Assembly: GCA_033030425.1 (NCBI GenBank)
Contig: JAUFSD010000001.1
Coordinates: 2,294,001 to 2,358,000 of the forward strand
Source: Verpa conica
Taxonomy: Eukaryota > Ascomycota > Pezizomycetes > Pezizales > Morchellaceae
Direction of reading: 5' to 3'
Length of the DNA stretch: 64,000 nt
This document shows, piece after piece, positions 23,378-34,859 of this stretch. The notes beneath the pieces were generated by a model. That model searched no databases. It was given only the letters and a program-made list of their open reading frames with translations, and was not told where the DNA came from. Numbering within the stretch: position 1 is the stretch's first letter; every line of letters starts with the position of its first letter. A program made the translations under genes and the position numbers.

Positions 23378-24726
23378 ATGAATCTGGTGAGCTCAAGGCT
23401 GTTATCCCGCTCTCTTCGACTCTCTCCCTTTTCTCGCCGTCCGCTGTCAACAACCCCATTCGCTGCTCCAGATGGCTACACTGCTTCAAACGACGAGGTT
23501 GCTCGACTTGCCACGAACCCCCTAAAGCCATTGACATTGCGGGACCTCGTCCGGTACTCCTCTCTTTCTACTTGATATAGAAAAGTGTTCTAACATCTCT
23601 TAGTTTCGGTCGACCACCGCTCTCCCCGCAAGCTCTGTTGGCCTCGGCACGCTTCACCCGGGAGTTCCTGCCAATTCGACTATGTAGGCGGATAGTGGCA
23701 CTCCGCAATCTCCCGTTTATAATTGTGTCAAACAAGCATGTTTCTAGCATCTATGAAAATTATCAGCAATCACTAAGGATCGTGCAATCGTTCCCGTTGT
23801 CGCATCCGAATACGTTGGCGGAGGAGGTTGCGTTTACGGAGATGTTGATCGATATCGTTAAAACACATGCCAACACCATTCCTGTTCTCGCAAGAGGGTT
23901 TTTGGAGTGTAGGAGGTATATTAGTCCGACTGAGGCAACCAAGTTTCTAGACCACCATCTCCGTGCAAGGATTGGAACTAGGTTGATGGCGGAACAACAC
24001 ATTGCTCTTCACCTAGCCTCAACAGTGAGTAATATCACAAACAACTCACCACTTGACTATGACGGTACAAGCGATACATACATTGGAACTATAGATACCG
24101 CCTTACAGCCAGCCAATATTATCGAGAGCTGTGCCTTGTTTGTCGGAGATATTTGTGAGCTCAGATACGGCGTACGACCCCAGGTGAAAATCGATGGGGA
24201 CCCCGAGGTCCGATTTCCTTATATTCCGGTGCATCTAGAGTACATCATCACTGAGCTCCTCAAAAACGCATTTCGTGCTACCGTCGAAGCTGGTTCCACA
24301 GTTCCAATAATAGTCACAATTGCTGCCGCTCCTGAATCCGCTGGTATCACTATTCGTATTCGCGACCAAGGCGGCGGGATCCCCCCCGAGGATATTGGTC
24401 AAATTTGGAGTTATTCTTTCACTACTTTCAACCAAGAGAAGAGTGTTGCTGGTGGTGGGAGTCTAGGTGCGAATGATCCATCAGGGGATGATGCATTAGG
24501 TAGATTTAATGAAGTTGTTGGTGCGGCGGAAGGAAGTAGCATTGCTGGGCTTGGATATGGGCTGCCGCTTAGTAGGGCCTACGCAGAGTATTTTGGTGGT
24601 AGTTTGAAAGTGCAAAGTGCGTTTGGGTGGGGGACAGATGTTTATCTCAAGTTGAAGGGGGTGGGGATTGGTGATTTCGGGGGGACTGGTATGGAGGGGC
24701 TTCATGGGCATCATGATGACATATGA
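23378..24726 (+). CDS. Mitochondrial pyruvate/branched-chain ketoacid dehydrogenase kinase
   Basis: Exons 23378-23553 and 23604-24726, giving 432 residues. The family phosphorylates the E1-alpha subunit of mitochondrial 2-oxo-acid dehydrogenase complexes and so turns them off. N-terminus MNLVSSRLLSRSLRLSPFSRRPLS is an Arg/Ser-rich mitochondrial presequence, which is why the ATG at 23378 is preferred over an in-frame ATG at 23219. The helical regulatory domain follows (LRDLVRFGRPPLSP, ARFTREFLPIRLCRR, YISPTEATKFLDHHLRARIGTRLMAEQH). The GHKL ATPase fold shows the N box ELLKNAFRATVEA, G1 box RDQGGGIP and G2 box GLGYGLPLSRAYAEYFGG. It resembles the yeast Pkp1/Pkp2 group; substrate choice between PDH and BCKDH cannot be read from sequence. 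The segment GGGSLGANDPSGDDALGRF is a family-typical lid insertion. Confidence 0.92.
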
Positions 24727-25736
24727 GGGAGTGTGGCTTCTGTGCTTTGTTGATAGATTTCCTGGCGTTTGGAGCGGGCTTTTTTTCGTGGAGGGCTGAA
24801 TAAAGGTTTGTTGTGAAGATTCAAACGACTGGAATGACCGGCAAGGCTATATGATGAGTGGTGTTTGTTTAATATAATTCGGCTGTGTGATAGCATGATA
24901 ATATGAGTTTTATTTATTTATTACAGAGAGTGGGGTTTAAAGACTTGTCTACTGCATGTGCTATTATTCTGATAGTGAGGTTATAAGGTGGCACTGCAGC
25001 CCCTCGCTATACCGTATTCGCCTAGAAGTTCTTAGATCTTGTGATGTATTTAGCGTTTTGATAACACTGATGGTAGGATAAGCTTCATGATCACAGCCAC
25101 CAGCCACTATTCTAGAGGACCCTCGGCGGTCGTGGACGATAGCTATAAAGAAGTTTAGTAGTACCCGAGTGATACCGCATGACCACTGTAGCAAGAGCTC
25201 TACGATCCTATATCTAATTCTATCATGCATAAGCTCGATCCGCAATGTTCCTCCGACTTGGGTGAGGGGTTAGGACAGCGCTTAAGCTATCAGGATCCTG
25301 ACCGAAGAACCCCCGAAAATTACGCCTTGTTTTTGTTTTGCGGCTACACTCGGCCTTAGTTAACAGGGTAATATTGGAAGAGGTAACATTCCACAAAAAG
25401 GACCAACAAAAAAAATACTGGACTAACTATCAGTAAACATCGGTTGCGTAGGCCCTTGTAGGAAGTCATGGGGGCATAATTATAACCATAGATAGGCATT
25501 CCAGCTTTGTTGTTTTGTTTCTCCCCTTCTAGAGATGCAGTGGGCGCATCCTGGGTGAGTTGGAAAGCTAGCTACGTCACCAGCCTCACGGAAGCTACCT
25601 ACCCCGCCAAAATCCTCAGCGATATAAAACCCCTTCACGCACACCTCCTCTTCTTGTTTACATTACCCCTCATCGCTTCATCATCAGAATAAACACCACT
25701 TTTTTAACCACAAAATCAAAAATCCCAATACTTAAA
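24727..25736. other. Intergenic region, no supported gene
   Basis: About 1 kb. A 93-codon minus-strand frame at 24964-25245 has no motif I recognise. The 3' part is the Pbi2-like promoter with CT-rich DNA at about 25610-25680. Confidence 0.5.
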
Positions 25737-26152
25737 ATGACTGGAAAAGACATTATCGTGAGTTTTCTCGTTACCTAGTTACCCCGCAAATGTTCTCGAC
25801 TAATCAGTTTGCTTTTATAGGTAACCTTCAAGGCAAACACTACGGACGCGGAAGTTAAAGCGGCTAAGGATAAGATTATAGCGCAAGGTGGGAAAATCGG
25901 CCACGAGTATACTCTCATCAAGGGTTTCAGGTGTGTACCTATCTACCTCGATCCTCCAGCCTCTCTACCAGCTATACAGCTACCTATACCCATCTCCTTC
26001 CTCGCCATCTTTGTACCCCTTTTAGGTCTCTACTTGATAAATGCTAACATAGTCTCAATAGTGCTACCCTCCCCGAAGACCATATCTCAACCTTGGCGTC
26101 TGATCCATGTGTTGAAAGTGTAGAGAATGATAGTACGGTTACAACCCAGTAA
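25737..26152 (+). CDS. PBI2: Proteinase inhibitor I9 (Pbi2-like), 3 exons
   Basis: Exons 25737-25757, 25821-25930 and 26062-26152 give a 73-residue protein, too fragmented to appear as one open frame. It reads MTGKDIIVTFKANTTD, then AEVKAAKDKIIAQGGKIGHE, YTLIKGFSATLPEDHI and STLASDPCVESVENDSTVTT. This is a stand-alone I9 (subtilisin propeptide-like) domain: V-T-F-K, K-G-F-S-A-T-L and VESVEND are the family landmarks. Yeast Pbi2/LMA1 inhibits vacuolar proteinase B and assists vacuole fusion; cytosolic/vacuolar action is inferred from that family. Length matches Pbi2 (about 75 residues). No signal peptide. Confidence 0.92.
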
Positions 26153-27516
26153 ATCACACTGTTTGGGGTAACTAGAGAATTATTTTTATTTTTCTTCTGC
26201 TTTTAGGGGAGGGAGCTATCGTTTTCTTTTGTTCTGGGGTTTTACTTGGGTTGATGTGGGTAGACTGAATAAATGCGCTGTGATACATCAAAATTTTTCT
26301 ATTCCTTTTGAGCTTGACGAGTGAATTAGTGAATGTGTGAAGATGAGAAATGTGACATGAATGGATAAATTGTTTTAGTTTTTCTCAAGAAAACACCTGG
26401 TACTCGCCCACAAATAAAATCTGACGATCGATGATGTACCAGTACATAGATAATGGGGCGAAACTAATACCTAGAGCCTTGTTAAGGCGATATTTGAACA
26501 AATACTACCCTTTCTACTGAGTAGCCTAGAAATAACCTTTGGTAGTTCTTTAATTTGTTTGATAATTTCCTCTCAAAAAATCCTTTTCTAGTATATAGCT
26601 ACATAAGCGATCGTCAGACTATATTTTTGGGCGAGTACTGGGCTAGCTCAGTAATCGAGAGCTAGACACTGCCACACCGGTGACTAGTACTTGGGGCATA
26701 TATCTACCCTGTCGTATCCGATTTTTATATCAGCCTTGGGATGCAGGCTATTCAGGGTATTGAACCTTCCCCCGAGTATTACGTGTGCTTCCTTGGTAGC
26801 ACAGTATATTACTCTTACTATCTTATACTAATTACTGGGTATTTTTAATATACCAAGCGGCATCTATCCCAAACTTAGGATTTTAGAAACTTTTTTATTT
26901 ATTTATATCAAGTGATTTTATTGTTTCTGGGTATAAAATCTGGTATGTAGTAAAAACTATGACCTAAAAAAAGATTTTAGAAACCAAACACTCCCTCCTA
27001 TATTAGGGTAGGGATAGGTATAAGAAAGCCGATCCTTGACAACGAGGTGCTAGTTGTAGATGCCTAGAAATCGTTTCTGGTAAATTCTATACTCTATACT
27101 GCTATACCTATTTCAGCCCGTGCCCCGGTACTCAGGCATTAATTAAGTCCTCAACACCACGACTCACATGGTTCCAACCACAAACGCAAGAGATATAGGG
27201 GTAGGATAAATTCTATTGGTCTACCTTGGCTTATTAGTAGGATAATACATGTATTTTTTGGTATATTTGGTACCCCATATAAATATTAAATCCATTATAC
27301 GTCTCATGTATATATATTCTATTAGGTTTGAAACGTCTAGTAGTAGTACGTACATATATTTATATGGATAGATAGAGCCTTGTTGCCATATAGGAGTCTG
27401 CTGGGTTGGGGCTCTGTTATTTAATATCTGATGAAGTTTATCGATTTGGCTACCTTGCTATCCTTTTGTATAAAGTAATATGAGGTAGTTAATCTATGGT
27501 AATGTTCTAAACTCTT
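26153..27516. other. Intergenic region, AT-rich, with an inverted-repeat element
   Basis: Contains the 3' ends of the inhibitor gene (plus) and Bpl1 (minus), which converge here, plus the inverted repeat at 26397-26642, a TACATGTA at 27246, and a stretch at about 26907-26967 that resembles one at about 46690-46757. No gene was seen. Confidence 0.5.
26397..26642. repeat. Inverted-repeat element, about 33-bp imperfect arms
   Basis: The left arm (26397-26430) reads CCTGGTACTCGCCCACAAAT then CTGACGATCG; the right arm (26608-26642) reads CGATCGTCAG then TTTTTGGGCGAGTACTGGG. The arms are inverted complements with a few substitutions. The element is 246 bp, noncoding, and MITE-like. Confidence 0.65.
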
Positions 27517-29647
27517 CTAAGTCTTCTTTTTCAACAACCCCCTGAAGAAATCAAAGCTGTTATTATCGCTCTGTAGCGTGAACACCCTCCCCGTCATCCT
27601 ATCCTCTTCATCAAGCTCATCTGCACTCAGTAGCCCATAGTCCATCGTAATCCCCCTAATCCTCGCCTTTGTGTTCCTCTCCATCTCCAACCTTACGACC
27701 TGGTTCGTATGTAGCCAATGTTTATAATACAATTCCTCGAATACCTTAAAACCCTGGGAACAGAACTGGTAATACATTTCCTCAAACTTAACAAGAATCT
27801 TAGAGAGAAGCTTTTCTTGCTTAAACCAGGATAATGTTGGAAGGCCCTTCTCCTTCCGACGCAGGTTAAGAGCCTCAACAATGAGATTGAGGGATGTGGT
27901 GGGCGCGCGGTTAGTCGTATTGATACCAACACCAACGACGAGAAGAAATTCGTTATTTGAATGACTACAGTTCACAAGAATGCCACCTACTTTAACAAAT
28001 CCTTCTGGGGTTGTGGAGTCAGTAGTGGGGCTCTCGGCGTAGATGTCATTTGGCCATTTCAAGTGGACTGGCATCTCTTCATAGCCGGGGCCATATTGTT
28101 TGATGGCTTCGATAATCGCGAGGGCGACGAGATACTGTACGAATACTACTGACGCTGTACCAGATAGCTGTAATGGGTGCCGGACAATAGTAGACCATAC
28201 GAGTGCACCCATTGGTGTTACCCATACATTATTCCCTCTTCCCCTCCCTGATACTTGGATTGTTGCAACTGCAGTCAAGCCACTTGGGAGCTTCTGGAGA
28301 AGCTGGAAGTTCTTTTCGAGAATACTGTTAGTACTAGTAATAACCTCTCCATACAAGATAAAAGACCCAAATCGCTCCGGTGAAGACCGGGATTGTGATC
28401 GATGGTATTTCAGGTGCTTGTAGAAGTCATCGTGATTGAAGTATGGTGTTGTATTTAATAATGGGAGAGCTTTATCGTGAATTTGGATTCGCTTTTCGAT
28501 CTTACTGTAGTCCACAATACCTTCCTCTAAAATGCGTTTCCCTTCTAGAGGTTCTGAGAGTGACTTCATCGGTATTATTTCCTGAGAGCTTCCTAGAATG
28601 AAGGTATCATTCTCCCCGATGATCTTTTGTGTCCCGTCTTCTGTGGTAGTTGTGATGTCCTTGAGACGCTCAACTAGGTACCCGACATCGGTAGGGTATA
28701 GTGAACTTAGGTGCATCTGAGAGAGAGACGGGAGTTCAGTGTTGTCTTCTGAGACTTTGAGGCCGAGTTTAATAAGACAAGATTTTAGAAAAGCCACTCG
28801 ATGTACATCATCCTCCACGATGGCATTTACGAGGTCTGCGTAGCCTTCTGGACCGGCGTTTTTATCGAGACTGATCCCAGCGAATCTGTATCCGTTAATA
28901 TAACCACGATATAGGTCCTATGACAGTGTACATACTCTAGGTGTGGTCCAGTTAAGATTGCTCCTCCCCGCCCGACTTTACAGTAGATAACTGCTGCATC
29001 TCCACCCGTTACGTTCAGGTCTTCAGCATACCTGGCGAGAACCTCAACATCAGTACATTTGTCTGCATCGACAAATAACCCCCCGCCATTATGGTAGCTC
29101 CTGAGTCTTTCCGGTGCCCCATCGTCAAGAAATTCCTTTTCAATTTTCAATTTTGGAGCCCTGGCTCCACGCTCACTCGCATAAGCGAACCCTTTAAAGG
29201 TAGCACCTCTACATGTCCCGTTAAAAAAACCAAGCTCTCTAGAGCCAATCACTTCCATTGCGTCATTTCCAACTTCGAATTCAACATTTGAGCACCCATA
29301 GTAGCCGCCTGCACAGAAGCCGAGGTAGGAACCACCACTCCATACAAACTGCGAGATGATGCGGTTCCCATTACCATTAAGGGCTCGGCAGTAACCGAGG
29401 TCGGCACCACCGGGCATGACAAGGAGTGCGCATGAGTGAGCCCACGGTTCGTTGGTAATTGTCTCAGCACTAGTGGGGTTGACGGCAAAGTGAGGGGAGA
29501 GGAGACGGCGGAGGGAGTACAGGCAATGGCGGACAGATTCGACTGTAGTGCCGGTTCCTGGGGGGTGATGAGTATAATTATTTATATATTTTATGGGGAA
29601 TACTCTCTTATTATACCTGAATATACCAAGACGTTCATCCGAGCCAT
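27517..29647 (-). CDS. BPL1: Biotin--protein ligase (holocarboxylase synthetase), 3 exons
   Basis: Exons in transcript order: 29647-29617, 29557-28936, 28885-27517; introns of 59 and 50 bp; 673 residues, as usual for fungal Bpl1. It attaches biotin to acetyl-CoA and pyruvate carboxylases via biotinyl-5'-AMP. The start MARMNVLVYSGTGTTVESVRHCLYSL is recovered only by splicing a 31-nt first exon; the unspliced frame extending to 29747 would begin with unrelated residues. The N-terminal half is the glutamine-amidotransferase-like domain with LLVMPGGADLGYC and YLGFCAGGYYG. The C-terminal half has the ligase signature ATIQVSGRGRGNNVW, HLKWPNDIYA and VGGILVNC, followed by a small C-terminal barrel. 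It is transcribed divergently from the Coa4-like gene, with 137 bp between start codons. Confidence 0.96.
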
Positions 29648-29784
29648 AGTGGTTTGGGTTGCGTAGACAGCGGGTGGGGTGAGGTGGGGCAATTGTCGAC
29701 TGAGGAACGACCGCAACGCTGTTACATAGTAAATAATACATCGTCACTGAACTCCCTCAACTCCCAACAAGACCAAAGAGAGCG
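29648..29784. promoter_or_regulatory. Compact bidirectional promoter of BPL1 and COA4-like gene
   Basis: Only 137 bp separate the two start codons, so core promoters and both leaders must overlap. The stretch holds GTGGGGTGAGGTGGGGC (G-rich on the plus strand, CT-rich for the minus-strand gene) and no clear TATA box. Confidence 0.6.
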
Positions 29785-30265
29785 ATGTCGAGTAACCAGA
29801 AGCCCGTTACGGATAAGTCGACTGCAACTTCTATGCAGCATGATGATGAGCCTGATGCATGGTATGGAAGCGCGGGGTCCATTGAGATGAGGCTGTTTCT
29901 AATTATATATTTAGGGACCAGAGAATCAACGATACAGGCTGCTCAGGTTCCTAATTCCTCTGCTGTCTTGTTAAACTTTCTCTGTGTATTACAGAGACTA
30001 ATCATAATCTAATTGTAGTGGAGAACGAGAGTTTGAACAATTGCTACTTTGAAAAGAAGGATTGGCGGTTGTGTAAAGCTGAGGTCCGTTTCCTCTCCTC
30101 AGAATAAAAATAGAAATAATTGTGTTCTATATAAAATTTCGATTTAATCACCAAAATACTGAATATTGAAGCTGGGTAACTGCTAATTCCTACCAGATGG
30201 TGGCGTTCAAATCATGTTGGAAGGCGAAAGGGAACGCTAATAGGACTGGCTCTCGTGATAGGTAA
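29785..30265 (+). CDS. COA4: Coa4/Cmc3-like twin CX9C mitochondrial protein, 4 exons
   Basis: Exons 29785-29861, 29915-29946, 30019-30083 and 30197-30265 give 80 residues. All phases close (2, 1, 0). The mature reading passes through DDEPDAWDQRINDTGC, SVENESLNNCYFEKKDWRLC and KAEMVAFKSCWKAKGN, ending RTGSRDR. Two Cys-x9-Cys pairs (C-SVENESLNN-C and C-KAEMVAFKS-C) form the coiled-coil-helix fold oxidised by Mia40 in the intermembrane space. The E-W-D-x-R-I-x-x-T-G-C start and KKDWR-C-K linker fit Coa4, a factor needed for cytochrome c oxidase assembly. It is invisible as one open frame because of a 32-nt second exon. Confidence 0.9.
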
Positions 30266-31454
30266 GATTAGGATGGCAGTAATTGTAAAAAAATCGCTTT
30301 TAAATTTATTTTTAAATTATGTGCATGGATCTACAAGAATCCACCAACGGATAAAGATTATATGAGATGCTTTAAGAAGGCTTCTGTAGCCAGCCCTCTC
30401 AAGTATTACTGGTAATTTGATGTCAAGCCCAAACGTACCAGCCAAGTAACTTTAATCTAGAGAAATGGCTCTCAGACACAATTGTCGATATATTCTCATT
30501 ATACTGTTTGTGACTATTTCACCCTATAGGCTTACCTCAACGGAACCTTCGTTCGATCAAGTGAGCTCACCATAGTGCCCAGGGTATACCGGACCGAGCA
30601 TACATACTTTTATAAGTAGTATCCATATAAGAGGTTCTGCTATATGTAGGAGTCTAGGCAGAGGTACCTCAAGATCTAAGGATTTCTTAATCATGGTACT
30701 CCCTGGGGAAAGGGAGTTCTTTTATTGTGAAGAGTTTTGGTAGATGAGGTTTCTTCACTTGGGGGTTTTATCGATCCTTGAAATCACCCTGGCTTCAGTT
30801 GAGTAGGAGAGGTTGATATAGTGGTCAGTGATATAGAGTAGTTTATGGGGTATGAGTATTTATTTAAATTGCATGATACGTGAGTGTTAAGTTTCCGCAA
30901 AGGATCTAGCACATCAGATAATAGAGATTGTAAAGAGTTTTATGTACATATAAATCCACAACTAAAAGTAGACTTACATATATACACTACTACTACTATG
31001 AGTAGAATAGACATTTTACTCTCTCCTAAATATTGAATTTGCATACATGTAGTCCATTACATGCACCTACTTACAGCCTACAGATTTCATCCTGGACTGG
31101 ACTGGTACCTCCACTCGCATTAGATTACCACACCCCCTTGTACAAAAACCACATATATTCCAGTAACTACTAATTTCCATGGAATACCCACTGCTAAAGC
31201 TCAGCTTTTAAATGGGCTTCATGGATGCTCACTCGAATATCCTACTGTGGCGCCACTGAGACTTTGTGGCAGTGAGCTTACTTTACCGGCTGTTGCGCCT
31301 CAGGGGCAATTCGACCTCAGGCTCAGATGGTCGGCTAAAGTTTTAGAAATCTCCACGTCGCTCCCCGAACTTGAAGAAGCTCCACCGAACTCGCTCAACT
31401 CTCTAGCAATTGCGCTTTCTTCCCTCTTTTTTTTCCCAAAACAATTAAACAATT
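30266..31454. other. Intergenic region, no supported gene
   Basis: AT-rich, about 1.2 kb. One TACATGTA at 31044. The 3' part is the Erg26-like promoter; a frame at 31247-31486 overlaps the next start and has no motif. Confidence 0.5.
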
Positions 31455-32648
31455 ATGTCGGTTCCCAAAAAACAACCCCTTCATAATGTCCTCGTCGTCG
31501 GCGGCTGCGGTTTCCTTGGTCACCATGTCGTTAAGCTTCTCCTCGAACAGCACCCGGAATGCAATGTCTCCGTGATGGACCTACACACAAGCATGAATAA
31601 TTTCCCTAAGGTCGCGTATCACTCGGGCGACATCACTTCGCGGGAACAGGTTGATGACATCCTGTTCAAGACCAAGCCGGAGGTTGTCATTGATACTGTG
31701 TCCCCTGTCTTTGGGCTTGGAAAGGAGATCTACTTCAAGGTGAATGTTGATGGCACGAGGACTCTTTTGGAGGCCTCAGTGGATAAAGGCGTCAGGGCTT
31801 TCGTCTATACCAGCTCTGCAAGTGTTGTTTTTGACGGTGTGAGCGATATGCGAAACGTCAACGAGTCAGCGCCTATACCACGCGTTCCTATGGATCCGTA
31901 CAATGAAACCAAGGTATGATTCTTCTAGATGTTGCACAGCGGCGCAGTAAAAACTGATATGTTCTGTAGGCAATCGGCGAGAAGATGGTTATTGACGCCA
32001 ATCGAAAGAGGGGGATGTTAACTGTCTCTCTCAGATTATCCGGTCTCTTCGGGTAAGCTCCCCGTTATAACTTCCTTATCCTTTTTTGTATTCTAATCAG
32101 ATTATAGACCCGGAGACCGACAAGCCCTCCCCGGCATGATGTTAGCTCTCAGCCGTGGCCAAACAAAGTTCCAACTTGGTGACAACACCAACATGGCTGA
32201 CTTCACATACATCGTTAACGCTGCCTACGCCCACATCGTTGCTGCCGAGAAGCTCCTCGCCATGCCCGTCGACATGGAAAAGTCACCTACCACCGTCGAT
32301 GGAGAAGCCTACTTCATTACCAATGGTGAACCGGTCCCATTCTGGGATTTCGTTCGTGCGGTTTGGGCAGCTAAGGGACACGTGGCACCATATACCATCG
32401 TACTTCCTAAATCAATTTCTTCGTTTGCTGGGGGTGCTAGTGAGCTTGTGGGTTGGTTATTGGGCAAGGAGCCTGGTCTCACGAGACAGAAGGTTAAGCT
32501 TAGTACTTGCCAGAGGTACTTTGATATCAGAAAGGCAAAGACACTATTGGGATACCAACCCATGATCTCGCTTCACCAGGGTGTGTTGGATGGTGTTGCA
32601 TGGTGGATAGAAGAAGAGAAGAAGGAAAGTGAGAAGAAGGGGCAATAA
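31455..32648 (+). CDS. ERG26: Sterol-4-alpha-carboxylate 3-dehydrogenase (Erg26-like), 3 exons
   Basis: Exons 31455-31913, 31970-32052 and 32108-32648 give 360 residues. Member of the 3-beta-hydroxysteroid dehydrogenase/isomerase branch of extended short-chain dehydrogenases. Rossmann motif VLVVGGCGFLGHHVV near the N-terminus, HSGDIT, VNVDGTRTLLEA, YTSSASVVFDG, and the catalytic Y-x3-K as PYNETKAIGEK split by intron 1. Then LRLSGLFGPGD and NMADFTYIVNAAYAHIVAAEKL. Erg26 removes the C4 carboxyl group during ergosterol synthesis in the endoplasmic reticulum with NAD(P). A C-terminal hydrophobic stretch (SISSFAGGASELVGWLLG) may be the membrane-associating helix. A closely related paralogue of other function cannot be excluded. 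Confidence 0.88.
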
Positions 32649-33930
32649 TTTTTTTTTTCATATAGTAATGGTGTGATGTTACTTGGTATACTTACGCTAC
32701 GCTTTGATGTTTGTGCGGAAGACATATATATATATATATTCTTTTTTAACCTTATTATCTTGTAAACCTAGCCCCCATCCTCCCCCTTCTATCATGTTGT
32801 CCTGTTTTAAAAATTGCTGTGGTAATTAAGAACTAATGAGGCGTGGCGCTGGGGGTTATTGATCTTGGAGACAAATAAAATGTTCTTTGCTATTGTGTTT
32901 CATTTGCTTTAGGGCTGGGGAATCTGAGGGAGGTAATGAAGGTGCTGGATTCTTTACAAGTGATATTACCATGATGCGATAGGGGTCTTGTTATAGGGGG
33001 CTTATATCAAAACATGGTGTTAACGCTTTAATAATGGTTTTTCTTCCTTTTGTGAAGCTTGGTAGGATCTAGAGAGGAGGTGGGAGGATACGAAGATTAC
33101 CGTCAATAATATGGGAAACTCAGGTTCTTGGTTCTTGGACTCCTAATAATTTAAGGTAGGGTATGTGTGTTGTGTAAGCCCAATAGAATTTAAAAAAAGT
33201 CTTGGCACATGATCCCTCCCGAGCAGAAGCCATGAAGTATGCTAAAACATTCGATTTTATAAAATGTTAAGGAATACTATCGTAGGGAAGCCTATGCTAC
33301 TATAATATCATTGATAGATATGGAATTTCTAGGTAGAGCTTTTAAGGGTGAAGAGCGGGACTTTTTACTTCTCCCAGAATTCTTTACTTAACGCCCTTAA
33401 AAGAAGCATTACCAGTGTTTCTTACAAAAGTCATGACTGATCACTCGATAATTGACCCCACTTAATCCCTGCAAAAAGACGTTTCACAACTGAAACAGTA
33501 GTATCGTAAAACAGAGCTCAAGCGAAGATGACCCAGGATTCTTGATTTTTATCGATTAGATGTAACATTGAAGGTTGGGGTACACTTCAGGGGTAGCTGG
33601 GGTAGTTTGAGTGGGTATATCCACGACTAAGATTTACACTTCACCTCCAGCAACTTCAACGTTCCCAGCTTCCACACGACTTATCCAGTGACTCATCTCA
33701 TCATTTCTTACTGTCGCCACCTATCTTTTACCAGTCTCGGGTTTCAATCTACTGCTTACAAGCTTTGGTTCCCTCGTTATCCTCTCATCGGTTTCAAAGC
33801 TGTTTATGGCACACACCAGCTCTCTTCTACGACAAAAAGTAAACGTTGTTTGAGTACAGACTCTTATTTCCAGATTTCTAGAGCTTCCTTAGGCATCACC
33901 GAAACAACCTATAGTTCTTGATTTGTGGTC
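32649..33930. other. Intergenic region, no supported gene
   Basis: About 1.3 kb. Near 33330-33405 the sequence AGCTTTTAAGGGTG is followed about 50 bp later by its rough inverted copy CGCCCTTAAAAGAAGC, a possible small hairpin. A frame at 33688-33921 begins at GTG and stops just before the next gene in the same frame; it is treated as leader. Confidence 0.45.
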
Positions 33931-34764
33931 ATGGACCGACCACGCCGCTCTCGTAACGTCTCACGATCTAGTGGCGTTGGCTTCATGGTTGTGGATAGCA
34001 GTACGGATAGCCTCTCTACACCTTCCCGCCCTCGAAAGCGCCATTCACAACGCTTAGAATCTAGTCAATCAAAAAGACAAAAGAAATTCCTTGTCCAAAC
34101 CGCATCCCCAGAACCCGACCCAGAGCCATCCCCAGTTCAGCGTCGACAAAGTAGTACTGCTTCTAGACCTCCAAAAACACCAGTGTCGGTGTTGCCGACG
34201 CCCCGAGCCAAAGCCACCTCAAAAGCTCCAACACAGGATAGTATTGATGAAGTTCAACCTCTAACCCCTACTCAGCCTCTGGAAACTTCTCTGCGGATAA
34301 ATATAGTCCATTCATTTGGTCATATAACGACCCACGAGGTTCACCGCTCTACGAAACTCACAGAGCTATTCAAGCTTCACTATGCTGAAGGAGGGCGAAA
34401 ACCTTGTAGGGGCCTTGCATTCCAGCAAACAGGAAGAGTTGAGTTAGTGAATGGGTCTTTTTATTGGAAGTCTGGGGATGGGCCAACACATCGGTATTTT
34501 TGGGATGAAGGGAATAGAGTTAGAGTGCAGGATACGGAATGGGGGTTTTTGAGTGGAGAGGGGTGGTTATCTTGTACTTTTAGTAGGAGGAGGAGGTGGA
34601 AGGAGGAGAGAGAGGAAGATAGTGGAGATGAGAATAGGGAAGAGGTGGTAGAGGTAGAGGCAGAAGTAGAAGATGAGGATGATGAAGATGAAGGTGGAGG
34701 CGAAGATGAAAATGAAAATGAAGATGGGGGTGAGGACGAGGACGAGGACGAGGATACTGATTAG
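33931..34764 (+). CDS. Unknown protein with possible SUMO-like domain and acidic tail
   Basis: Single-exon frame, 277 residues from the first ATG. N-terminal third is basic and Ser/Pro-rich with a bipartite nuclear signal (SRPRKRHSQRLESSQSKRQK). The middle (residues about 121-210) is ordered: LRINIVHSFGHITTHEVHRS then TKLTELFKLHYAEGG, GLAFQQTGRVELVNG and a Trp/Tyr-rich segment. The pattern strand-turn-strand, then T-K-L-x-x-L-F-x-x-H-Y, then a short strand resembles the beta-grasp of SUMO/Rad60 SUMO-like domains, but similarity is weak and there is no C-terminal GG. The last 65 residues are almost only Glu, Asp and Gly. I do not recognise an orthologue. A nuclear, chromatin- or SUMO-linked role is inference. 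Confidence 0.6.
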   Translation: MDRPRRSRNVSRSSGVGFMVVDSSTDSLSTPSRPRKRHSQRLESSQSKRQKKFLVQTASPEPDPEPSPVQRRQSSTASRPPKTPVSVLPTPRAKATSKAPTQDSIDEVQPLTPTQPLETSLRINIVHSFGHITTHEVHRSTKLTELFKLHYAEGGRKPCRGLAFQQTGRVELVNGSFYWKSGDGPTHRYFWDEGNRVRVQDTEWGFLSGEGWLSCTFSRRRRWKEEREEDSGDENREEVVEVEAEVEDEDDEDEGGGEDENENEDGGEDEDEDEDTD

Positions 34765-34859
34765 AGATTATACCGTAGCACTTGAGATATTGGAGTTTTT
34801 TTGCTGGGGATTGTAGTTGATAATTTTTTGATGTACAAGTAGATACTCGTATTAAGGGT

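Noticed and set aside
24964..25245. 93-codon minus-strand frame with Arg/Leu-rich product
   Set aside because: No recognisable family and no supporting exons; could be a relic but nothing proves it.
29648..29747. Unspliced N-terminal extension of BPL1 to 29747
   Set aside because: It replaces the family-typical MNVLVYSG start by unrelated residues; splicing a 31-nt exon restores it.
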